This document shows, piece after piece, positions 27,614 to 37,796 of a stretch of 64,000 bases of DNA. The stretch is from the NCBI GenBank assembly GCA_022577435.1, contig JAKOON010000007.1, positions 21,264,366 through 21,328,365 on the forward strand, written 5' to 3'. Source of the stretch: Embiotoca jacksoni (Eukaryota > Chordata > Actinopteri > Embiotocidae). Made by a program: the position numbers and the translations under genes. Numbering within the stretch: the first letter of the stretch is position 1; each line of letters starts with the position of its first letter. The notes beneath the pieces are model-generated. The model did not search any database. It had not been told where the DNA came from and worked only from the letters and a program-made list of their open reading frames with translations.

Positions 27614-28617
27614 GTGAGGATGTCAAATGTAGTTCCACAACGATGTCATGTCTCATCAGGGGGTGTAATTTCTCTCATGCAGTTTTTTTATCCTCTGCCT
27701 GAGAAAAGCAGCGGTGGACCAGCTCGAAGCTATTCAGACAGAGCAGAAGGATGAGAATGAGGCTAGTCAGGAATCACGAACATTTGAGGTAACGTCTCCC
27801 CTGAACAAATTGACAATTTTACCTGATTCTACATTTAAATTATGTTTTTCCCGTGAATGCTCACTGTTTGTGGAACATGAATCAACTCAGCCTTTGTGTG
27901 CGGGGATACGTCTCCTGGATTTAGCAGGAAATGTATGGTCACACTGTAGCCAGAACAAAAGGAATCAAAGTTAAATTTCAAGGGTGGTAAAATATCAGCT
28001 TCATCTAAAGTTACAGCTGGATACTTAAAACTGTTAATGGAGGTGTGAATAAAACTTAATTGCCCTTTTCAATTGGTCACAATGAAGAGTTAACCACTTA
28101 GTTTGTGTTTTATTACACAAAAAAAGGTTTCTGGAGTGCAAAATCCAACAATACTGAGCATGTTGTTAAGTTACAGCCTCAGCCTGAAGGTTGTTGGTTG
28201 TTGATTGTTGATGTTTGTTCATCATTTGTCTCCTGATCTGTTTTCTCACCATTACATGTCTGGTGTGTGTGAAGGTAGTGTAGTGTCAGATCTCCCTACC
28301 AGCACATCAATATCTGATTGGTCCCACTGTGAGAAGACATTTTTGTCTCTTAATGAGGTCAGTGTAAAGTAAGAGGGTGTTAAACAACTGTCAATCCAAA
28401 AGAGGATAATGTGTCCATGCAGCATCCTGTCTGGCCAAGATGTTAAAATGTATGGCCATGGTCTGAGAGGGAGTTAATGGGAAGTAGAAAGTGTTAAAAA
28501 CAGTGTCCGAGTCCGTGAGAGAGCAAAAAAACATGTGGAATATTATTAGTATTGTTATAATCTTCTACATTATAATCTTATAATGTAGTGTATGATGTAT
28601 AATGTAGCATATTTCAC

Positions 28618-28729
28618 TTGCGTAACATATGCTAAGTAGCATGATCGTGATGTACATAATGTTACTGAAAATATGACTTCATGACATTCTCCTAATGCCA
28701 ACCATGTGGTGTTTGGAGCATAAACTGGA
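28618..28729 (+). repeat. 112-bp inverted repeat, left arm
   Basis: It is the reverse complement of 30860-30971 with 5 mismatches in 112 aligned bases (about 95.5%) and no indel. It starts ttgcgtaacatatgctaag and ends gagcataaactgga. No open frame or known element name. Confidence 0.9.
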
Positions 28730-28851
28730 AGGCAACTTAGTTTTCACACCAGGCAAACTGTCATTTACACGTCATCCTCTCATGGACAGATGGATGTATT
28801 AGATGCTTTGCTGTGATACCTTGTTGAATTAGGTCTCCTCTGTTCACACAG

Positions 28852-28980
28852 ATGGACAGCCTGCTCGTGTGGAATCATAACGTGGAGCATCAAAGCATTT
28901 TCTATGTACAACTGTAAACGTGGAGAGGCAAAATATGTGCTAAAGGATACACGACCCATACTGTCCTCAAAGTGTCACAG
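28852..28980 (+). CDS. Candidate 129-nt exon, unidentified
   Basis: A strong acceptor (gtctcctctgttcacacag) and a strong donor (tcacag|gtatgt) bound 129 nt, a multiple of three. One frame is open throughout: one base, 42 codons, two bases. Its peptide starts WTACSCGIITWSIKAF and has four cysteines. The WxxCS..CG text recalls a thrombospondin type 1 repeat, but the spacing between the first cysteines is wrong for one, so I do not call that domain. The ATG-led frame stops after 21 codons. Confidence 0.27.
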
Positions 28981-29204
28981 GTATGTCTGTCTTTCCTTTT
29001 TTCAGATTTTCCAAATACAAGAAAGCCAGCATCAGCATCAAATGCGCTGCTTTGGGTGATAATATGCGTAATTCTTGTTTTTAGAAGTCGGTCACACACG
29101 TCATGACGACAACCTAGAATTGGTCAGGAACTCTGTCAGTTCTCCTGAACAATGTGCTGTGAGAATTTAGGACTCTATAGTCATCTAATCTGATGCAAAT
29201 ATGA

Positions 29205-30050
29205 TGCAGTTAATCTCTCCGTATCCGGGGTTGGGTCACAGCAGCAGCGGGTCACAGCGGCAGCAGGTCCAGCGAGATAACCCAGACTTCCCTCTTCCTG
29301 GCAGCATTGTCTATCTCTTCCAAGGCATTCCCAGGCCAGGTGAGATATATAATCCCTCTGGTGTGCTCTGGGTCGGCCCTCGGGTCTCCTACCAGTTGGG
29401 CAGAAAACCTCCAGTGGGAAGCACCAAGGAGGCATGTTGTTAAGATGCCCGAGCCTTCTCAGCTGTCTCTTTTTGACGTGAAGCAGTCGCCGCTCTCCTC
29501 CAGCTGTCCTGTGGATGTCGGCGTTCCTTACCTTATCTCTTAGGCTAAACCTGGCCACAGTGCAAAAAAAAAACGAATTTCAGCTGTTGTAACCACAAAC
29601 CTTTTTCTTATGTCACTGCCAAGCTTGTGACCAGAGGTGAGGGTCAGAATGTAGATTAGCTGGTAAATTGAAAGATTGTCCTTTTGACTCAGCTCCTTCT
29701 TCACCGAAACGGTCTGGCACAGCGCCTGCTGTACTGCTGGTCCCGCACTGGTTCGCCTGGAAGTCTCTCGTTCCATCCTGCGGCCACTCGCGAACAAAAC
29801 CCTAATATGTTAAACTCCTTCAGTAGGGGGAGGGCACCCCGCCCCCGGCCGGACGGAGCAAGTCCCCTTTTTCCAGCTGAGCACCACGGCCTCAGACTTG
29901 TAGGTGCTGACTCTCACGCCAGCAGCTTTACAATCAGCTGCAAACCGCCCCACTGCATGCTGGAGGTCCGGATAGGCCAACAGGACCACATCATCTGCGA
30001 ATAGCAGAGAAGCGATCCTGAGGCCACCGAAGCCACCAGACTCCATTCAT
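29205..30050 (-). pseudogene. Rex3/RTE-like LINE, 3' part of reverse transcriptase
   Basis: Read right to left, the fragment starts in the reverse transcriptase palm. The catalytic FADD motif (codons at 30001-29990, context SLLFADDVVLLA) is followed by 'GRFAADCKAAGVRVSTYKSE'. After a frame change near 29800 it gives 'ERETSRR...VKKELSQKDNLSIYQ'. After another near 29560 it gives 'SLRDKVRNADIHR', 'LRRLGHLNNMPPW', 'PTGRRPEGRPR' and 'RDYISHLAWE'. This order is that of the RTE-type Rex3 family known from fish. The 5' part of the element (endonuclease and early RT) is absent, as is usual for 5'-truncated LINE copies. Two frameshifts and stops make it inactive. Its 3' end lies near 29200 in 'gatgcaaatatgatgca' text. 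Confidence 0.78.
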
Positions 30051-30286
30051 AAAAACAGTCATTTTAACGTGTAGAACACTGGGGTGAGTCCGGTGGCTTT
30101 GATCAGAGCGATATGAGACTTTGGGTACGTAGACTAACATCCATAATACAGACATGTTACCATCTATCACTGATGTTTATCAGTGATCCTTTAGGTTTGT
30201 AAGTTTCTCAAGTGGAAATAACAAAGAATGCAAAGTTTATCCTGGTGAGTGTGGTCAATAAGAGACCACATTATTACATTTTCATG

Positions 30287-30555
30287 TCATTTTGGACAAC
30301 ATACTATAATCTTTTTTTTTTCTCTTTTTTTTTTTTTACATTTTAGAGGATATAGTATAGAATGACTTTTTGGATGACATTGTATAATAGGATTTTTTTT
30401 TTTTACTTTTGGGACAACATTCTCTAGTGAGACATTTTTATGACATACTATAATACATCCCTTTTTATGTACATTTAGACAACATACTATAGTATGACTG
30501 TTTTCTAACTTTTTGGACCAAATGCTATAGTGAGACATTCTTTTGACATTTAGGA
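30287..30555 (+). repeat. Degenerate minisatellite with palindromic core
   Basis: Variants of 'ttttggacaacatactataa' recur every roughly 40-60 bp, separated by T-runs. One unit holds the perfect 14-bp palindrome catactatagtatg (30483-30496). Units are too diverged for an exact copy count. Confidence 0.65.
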
Positions 30556-30760
30556 TGACATAACGTTCCTTTTTGATAAAGCTTATAGTTAGAGCTGCTC
30601 AGGTGGCCCTGAACCAGTCCTTAGTTATGCTGTTATAGGCCGAGGCTGCTGGGGGACCTCATGCGATGCACTGATTTACTTTCCTCTCACTCTCTCACTC
30701 TCTATACACTCATATCTCACCATGCTGAAACACAAACACTGCTAATTACTTCTGTCTCTG
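30555..30760 (-). mobile_element. Fish interspersed repeat, copy 3 (right part, inverted)
   Basis: The text 'ttagttatgctgttataggc' and 'cgaggctgctgggggacctc' is the reverse complement of the right part of copy 1 (around 2792-2832). The flanking 'actcatatctcaccat' pairs with 2728-2743. Confidence 0.7.
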
Positions 30761-30859
30761 TCACTAACCACTAATCGAAGCTGATGCTGATAACAAGGAC
30801 ACACACAGTTCTGTGTCCAAAGCCAAAGCTGTGAGATGCAACTGTCTGTCCCTCATTTA

Positions 30860-30971
30860 TCCAGTTTATGCTCCAAACACCACATGGTTGGCATCCGGAG
30901 AATGTCATGAAGTCATATTTTCAGTAACATTATGTACATCACGGTCACGCTACTTAGCATACGTTACGCAA
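30860..30971 (-). repeat. 112-bp inverted repeat, right arm
   Basis: Partner of 28618-28729, opposite orientation, same length. Between the arms lie the Rex3-like fragment, the minisatellite and copy 3 of the fish repeat. Confidence 0.9.
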
Positions 30972-33691
30972 CTATCATTAACTGTGTGTCTTCTGTTGTA
31001 GTTTGTCCTCGTACCTGTCTTCAGGTGTGTGTGTGTGTGTCTCTGGAGCAGCATTTGTGATCTGCGGTTACTGGCGCCACAACTGAGCCAGTGATTATTG
31101 CTTGTTGTCTCTTCATGCTGTTCTTTTTTATGTAAAGGGCCTGAGATGGAAAGTTAATCATAATAGAAAGCTAAAATAAATAGAACATCAAGAAATGATA
31201 GAGACAAAATAACCCTTGATTCAGACATACTGTTATTAAGTAAATATGCAGAGACGCGCCACCACTATCATCCGTCTGTGGGCGTTTTGCCTCAAGGACC
31301 TGTGGCACCTCTCCCTGCCCAGGGGACGTTGCTCTGAGCTGAGTCGAGGATGAAAACATCCCTGGATGACGCTCCACAGCCTGGCTGGGTCTGTGAGTGA
31401 GTGGGTGTGAGCCAAGACGGGCAAATAAATGGAGCTGTATAATCTGGAGAAAGGGGGTTTCAGCCGTGGGGAAACAGGGATGCAGAGAGAGACTCAGAAC
31501 GTGGTTCAAGGATGTGAAGATGAGGGCGAAGACCCATTGTAGGGAAAAAAAAACAAAAAACAGAATACCTTCGAAAGTTTGCAGTGCTTCCCTTTAAGTG
31601 CTGCAGCATCTCAGTTTTGAAGGCAGGAATACATTTATATGTTCTGTTGTCTTTCTCTGTTGCTTCTACATCCTTGACTATTCATTTAGTTGCTTTTACT
31701 TTTTATTGTCATTAATCTATTCTTGTCACAGTTATTTGACTACTGAAAGTCTGCAAACCCAACTTTCCTGAGCTGAGTTTATTCTGGATTCAACTTCATT
31801 GTCTTTGCATACTAAAGTAGTCAAGGTGCATCAAGTTACAGGTCAGCACCAACCCAGACGTGCTTCCACAGTTATATAAAGATACATTAAGCTACAGATA
31901 CAGAACACTAATGAATCTTATCTAATGAAAGTGTAGACAGCAGTTAATCAGAATATTAGTGTCCATATTTATGGTAATGATGGAACATATTCAGTGCAAC
32001 AGTGTCGCTTATTGATGTATTTTTAATCATGTTTGGGCAACAATAGAGCTCTGGCAGAGAGCAATAAGATATACGAGGTTATGTAGAGTTGTTCGGGACC
32101 ATTCTCGTGCTGATTGAAATGTTAATGGAATTTGTCGATAATATGAAAATAGACAGTATCTTTAATTTATTTTTAAGTCACACATTTCCAATTCCTTTTT
32201 AAATCCCCTTGAAGTTGTATTTAAAACTTTGGTATGTATAGAGCTCATTTGTATGGTTATTTATATGCATTACATTTTTGTTCTTTTCAGTGGCATAAGT
32301 GTAACCTCCCCTTTAAAAGCATGCCATCAAGTAAGGGGGCTGTACGACTACAGGCAATATAAGTCATCATCAGATTCCACTTTGAACGTGCAGCCAACCT
32401 AACATGCCTGCTGTGCTCTCTGGATGTATAGGTATGAACATTCAGACCAGAACAGGGTTTAGAGCAACCCTCTGATCTGGCAGGGTGGCTATCCAAGATG
32501 TCTGAATCACGTTAAGGAGATTAAGGATTTCTAACTTACAGACTGCTCTCACTTGCCAACCAGAAACACATCGTTTGGTCTCAAAATGCACAGAAGAGTG
32601 TCATTGACAAATTGTTAGGTCCTTCAGAATCTGTAAAGTTTGAAAAAAAAAAAAATTGAAGAAAAATTAAGAAAAGATAATAACCTCAATTAACCCTGCA
32701 GTGAAACATGGCCTCTTACAACAGAGGCCGTGACAGGTCAGGAGTTACTGTGATTTTGTGAAATGGTCCAGGAAGGCACAATGTCAACCTTAGTGACCCT
32801 TATTTTTACGATAACAATAACACAGTGTTGTCACAGTAAGGACAGAACAACAACCGTAGAAAAATAATTGCAAAGTTCCTTCAGTGGCGATATGAGTCTA
32901 TCACTCAAATGAAGTGTTAAGGAGTTCCTGGTGAGTGCTGTCATTACAGTGTACTCATTAATTAAGTCATGTGATCACAGCCATAGCTGGAACCGACTTT
33001 GGACATGAACTGTCAATTCATTTGTGATGCAAATAATATGCACGTCATATCGTATGCAATGTGTTCTCCTGACCCTTCTTTTGTGGTTCAATTGCAGCTG
33101 TTAAACAGCTTTTAGTTGCACCACACTATCCTCTAGCATTAGTGATGCATTACGACCTGGTACCAGTAAAAACAGGGGCAACAAGACAAGACGATAGTCA
33201 CATAAACCATCCCATATTTTATGTCATAATGACCATTCGAAAATTTGAAAATCACAACGGCTGACTCAGGTCATTTGAAAATTGGTCAGATTCTGTCTTG
33301 TTCCAGCTTCTTCAGTCCAACAGTGTACCGTTTTCTGTTATTTATTGGCTCTGCGGCTTCATCTTTCTCTACTTGAATGTGTAAAAAGCCAACTGTTTGC
33401 TGACAAGTTCGCCATATTAAATCAACAGGATATATTCAAATGCCAAGATTGTGTTTACAGCAGTAAATCAAATTAAATCAGCAGTTGTTCGTTTAACAAC
33501 ATTAAATTAAGCTAACAATGCAAAATCAAGTTGATCTAGGAGGGTCCATGTCAGTAAACAAGTAGATATTTGGTATCGAAGCGCTCTGTCTTTACGCCAA
33601 CGTCCAAGATACTATGTTTTTCATTGTTTTATACAGCAAATATAGCAGCCTCATACCATTTTCAATCGAAGAACGCCTCCTTAGTCTCACT
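30972..33691. other. No feature recognised
   Basis: Unassigned 2.7 kb apart from a short TG run at about 31025-31040. Confidence 0.5.
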
Positions 33692-34128
33692 GTAGGGCGG
33701 CACTTCTGCCTTCCCTCCCATCCTCGCTCCATGTCATCCAGTCCTCTTTTCTTCCCTCCTTCCATCTTTCCCACCCAATCCATCCAGGCAGTCCATCAGT
33801 CTGTGAGTCAGTGTTCCTGAACCGTGGGGAGTCTGGCAGCTTGTCTGCCACTTTATCACTGACCTTCCTCCTTCATCTGCTCCTCCTCTTCCTCCCACTC
33901 TGTCCTTTCCCCTCCTGTCTCTCTCCCCTTCACTTGCTCATTTGCTTGCTGTCTCCCGTTGACCTCTCCTGTCTCCTCTTCCTTTCTTCCTAACTCTCCC
34001 ACTCGTTCTCCCTGACCTTTTCTCTCTGCACCTCTTTTCCATTTCTTTATCACTGACCTCTCACTCTGCCTCCTGCTCTCTGCCTCTCCCCCTTTCTCCT
34101 TACCCTCCCTCCCTGTCTACCTCTCTCC
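33692..34128 (+). repeat. Pyrimidine-rich low-complexity block
   Basis: About 430 bp made mostly of CT text (ctccc, cttcc, tctct) without a fixed period. It is followed 140 bp later by a purine-rich block (about 34265-34420). Confidence 0.8.
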
Positions 34129-34420
34129 ATATGCATGTTGATGAATGCGGCATGCTGGCTGGCAGAATTACTCAGACTTGTTCATTTTCATATAAAGTGT
34201 GGTTGTGCAGCCAAAGTGTAGTGGAGAAGGTGAGGAACATATTGTCTGGAGTTGTATTCATGGATATCAGAGAGATGGGGCATTACTGCACAGAGGGAGA
34301 AGACGGTAGCGGGGGAAGGGAGAGGAGGAGAGCCTGACAGGAAAAGAACTCAAGCGATACGGAGAAGAGTGCAAAAGGCAAGCAGAATGCAAGGTTGCAG
34401 TCAGGAGACTCAAGAGGTGA

Positions 34421-36880
34421 CTAGAAATAAGCTGCAGTGGCGAATGACAATAACTATTTTGCAAATATAAGTGGATGCTTTTTTATTACTGTCTACATAC
34501 CATGATCATGTGGATTTATTTGAACCGTGTAGTATAACTGCTAAAGTTGCCAGTTACAAAAAGTTTTCACATTGTCCTTCATTTCCCTGAAAACAGTACT
34601 TTTTCATTTTAGCCATTCCTTACCTAAATGAATGTATCTTATGGTCACACGCTAATGAGTCACTTTGCTGCCAGCATCGCCGAGTGGCCTGAAGTCAAAA
34701 TGCTGTCAATGCCAAGAAGCAATTTTTTCAAATCCAAGACAGTGGAGAGCACAAGCATTCACTCGAGATCAAAAAGTCCAGTTTGGAGTCTTCTTCCAAC
34801 ACTAAATAGTACATGGATGTGTTGCTGAATTGCAGGATGCTTAGTTTTCCCAGTTGAACTGAATGCAAAACAAAAATGACCAATTAGAAAGGAAAAAATA
34901 AATCTGGTGGTTAAAAACGTTAATCTGAATAAGAGACAGAGGCACGAACACGGATGCACGAACTGACGTTGTGGCCACGAGCTACATGAATGCAAAACAA
35001 ATGATGCTAATGATGATGAAATTAGAGGCCATAAGACAAAAACATGTGATCATAAAGATGATGAAATGCATCATTCTGACTTGTTTCGCATTACAACTGT
35101 TAAGCCCAATTTATTTTAATATTTTGTATTATCACCTCATAAAACACCCAATTTATTTATATATATAAAAAGTGTATCTATTGATACATGGCCACAACCT
35201 TGACCGACATTCAGCGATGATTCCGACTTTTGTCAGATCAGCACAGATCAGATCAGTCTGTTGTCAGTCCAAAGTGTTGCATTGAGTTCACTATAAAACC
35301 ATCAATACAAACACTATAAACAAGTTGAACAAGTCAGGAGCCAGTTACTTTCTTAGATTACAGTATGTTTGTGGCATTCTGTCCTTTATTAAGCTCTTAA
35401 CAAGGTAATAATTCACTGTCAATTACATCTGAGCTGAGCTGAGCTGAGCTGAGCTGAGTAGGGCTATTGATAAGCATCTCTTCAGACTTGTGCTAAACAC
35501 CAATATTACCTACAGTGATTTATCAGCACATGACTGGAACAGGAAACAGGGTCAGCAGGGTGGACTGGATGGATGAGCATTGCAGCTTGTGCGTTTCTGC
35601 ACGTCTCTGCGTGTGCTAGAAAGTGTGTGTGACACGCATCAGCATGTGAACAGCAGGATTAGGAAGTGTACTCTGTGTGCAGGTCATTCGTCCTGTAAAG
35701 TCTGATCAATCTGTTGAGGCCAGCACAGCGTCGTTTAATGAGGCTTAACAGCAAAAACCTGTTGTGGAGAAGTTCAATTGTACCTGATTTCTGGTTTGCT
35801 GACTCTCCCTGTGTTTCCCCACGTAACCCCATCCCTGCCTCTTCCTCCTCCTCTCCGTCTCCATCATCAGGATGGCTTGCGACAGCATCAGCCCTCTTTA
35901 TTTCTCCGTTAAGCAAATCAGGCACCTAAATCCCTGACGGTGGGAATGCATTTGTAGGCCACAATTATGTAAAGTAAGTTAAGCCCCAGGCAATTTTGCC
36001 TTGCTCCTTTATCCCCTTGTGTGTTGCCAGGTTTAAAAAAAAAAAAACTACCTTTATTTGCTGTGAGAAAAATAACAGTGAAATGCACACAGAAATTTGA
36101 GGGAAAAAAAATTGTACACAGGAAAATGAGTACAAAAGGATGAGACACCTAAAAACATGAGAGAGAGTTTTGAAGCAGAGTTGGAGGCAAAGAAAAAATA
36201 AGCGATGACAGGAATTGATGGAGCCTGAGATGGAGGAAGTTATGAAACCACCAAGAAGAGGAAAACAACATATCATGACTTGTCTTGTGTTTACAGCTTG
36301 CCTCTAAAGGACTAAAACTAAATTATCTGTAGAATGACCTTGGAATCTTTCACTTCGACAGACAACAGAGACGGGAAGCCCCTCGAAGACCTTATCTGCC
36401 TGGGACATGTCGAGACGAGCCAGCCACGGCCCTTGTGACAGAATTATTACTAGGCTACTTGATATTTGTGTGTAAGAGGATAAGAGAAGAGCAGGAGGGA
36501 AGAAGGGAACACTGAAGCAGCAAACGCCCCTCGGGATCATATTCACAGTTAAGAAAAAAAGCTGTTCATGTGAACTTTATTCTACAATTTTCTTTATTAG
36601 GTAAGCATAGAAAGCATTAATGAGTGAAATGAAAGAATCAAGCTTCTGATCTTCAGATAAATTGAAATGAATGCCCTGTCATTACACACATTACCACCTC
36701 CAATGAAACGCTGTATCTATTGAACTGAAGAATATGAAATGATAACAGAGGAGCAGATTCTTTCTTTTAGTTGTGAGAGGTGTTTATTGTGTTCTCCCTT
36801 TGCAATTTGCTGTAGGTTTTAGCTGTAGTTATCCACTGTGATGAAAGTCTGTTTGCAAGAATATAATCTGAATTAGCATA
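34421..36880. other. Mostly unassigned; (GAGCT)n at 35429-35458
   Basis: The only clear repeat is a pentanucleotide run of five to six GAGCT units. No supported gene. Confidence 0.5.
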
Positions 36881-37016
36881 TACAGTGGATCCGGGAAGTA
36901 TTCACAGCGCTTCACTTTTTCCACATTTTGTTATGTTACAGCCTTATTCCAAAATGGATTAAATACATTTTTTTTCCTCAAAATTCTACACATAATACCC
37001 CACAATGATAACGTGA
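36881..37016 (+). mobile_element. Tc1-like transposon terminal fragment
   Basis: Next to a TA, 'tacagtggatccgggaagta' and 'ttatgttacagccttattcc' followed by 'ataccccacaatgataacg' match the long terminal sequence of a widespread fish Tc1-like element. Similarity stops at about 37016. No transposase or opposite end follows. Confidence 0.72.
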
Positions 37017-37724
37017 ACGTGTTTCCCAGACAGGGAAAGAGACTGGTCTCTTATTGGGGGAAACTACCTGACGCGGTCACGACGACACACCACGGTAACA
37101 TTCCAAAGCGTACATCTACTCGCTGTGTTTTCCCGTTGTGACTGCAAGAAGCGATGGAACCACGAATGTTTGTCTTTTTTTATTTCCAAGCCTTGGCCAC
37201 AGTCTTTACATTTACTGGACTAATAAGGCAGGTGTGGATCCAAGTAGAACCGACCGAGACACCACGACTATCAGTACACCTGAAGAATGGAAGACCAGCT
37301 CGTCACACGCTTGTCGAGTCCTGTTCTGTTGTGCTTGAACAGCCACCCTATTGTGGTGTCACAGTCTTCCACTTCGTCCAACCTGTTTGTTTTGTTCTCC
37401 ACCTCCGCATTTTAGCCGGTAAACTCTACTTGTATCAGTTAAACGAGCAGCGCTGCCAGTCACAGACCCAGAGGCCGTGCATCGGGTTCCTGTGTGATAA
37501 AAGTAGATCATTACCAAGCTTCCTGCTGCGGCTGACTGTATGCGAAGCGCTTTCTCTTTTCCTTTTCTCTCGTTCTCCCCACTAACTCACACGCCTACAC
37601 ATCCACATCAACACACACTGATATACAAATGGTGCTAGTACCCTTTGGTATGGTATGTGACCATAGTTCCATCCGATTTAGTTCAGCACTGCTCGATGCT
37701 GCTTTGTTACTAGGAACACCATTG
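37017..37724. other. CG-richer stretch with a 143-codon open frame, not called a gene
   Basis: An ATG-led frame at 37154-37585 (+) is open for 143 codons and begins with a hydrophobic run (MFVFFYFQALATVFTFTG). Two other frames are partly open too. Given the number of stops in 64 kb on six frames, a few frames this long are expected by chance. No domain is recognised. Confidence 0.35.
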
Positions 37725-37796
37725 CATTACATTGTCCACCCACATTACATTGTCCACCCACATTACATTGTCCACCCACATTACATTGTCCTCATC
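37725..37796 (+). repeat. 18-bp tandem repeat, four units
   Basis: The unit is cattacattgtccaccca at 37725, 37743 and 37761, with a diverged fourth at 37779. Since 18 is a multiple of three, the open frame across it shows a repeated HYIVHP. Confidence 0.92.

Noticed and set aside
37154..37585. 143-codon plus-strand frame with a hydrophobic start
   Set aside because: A few frames of this length are expected by chance in 64 kb; no domain, no clear promoter or poly-A signal, and other frames are open too.
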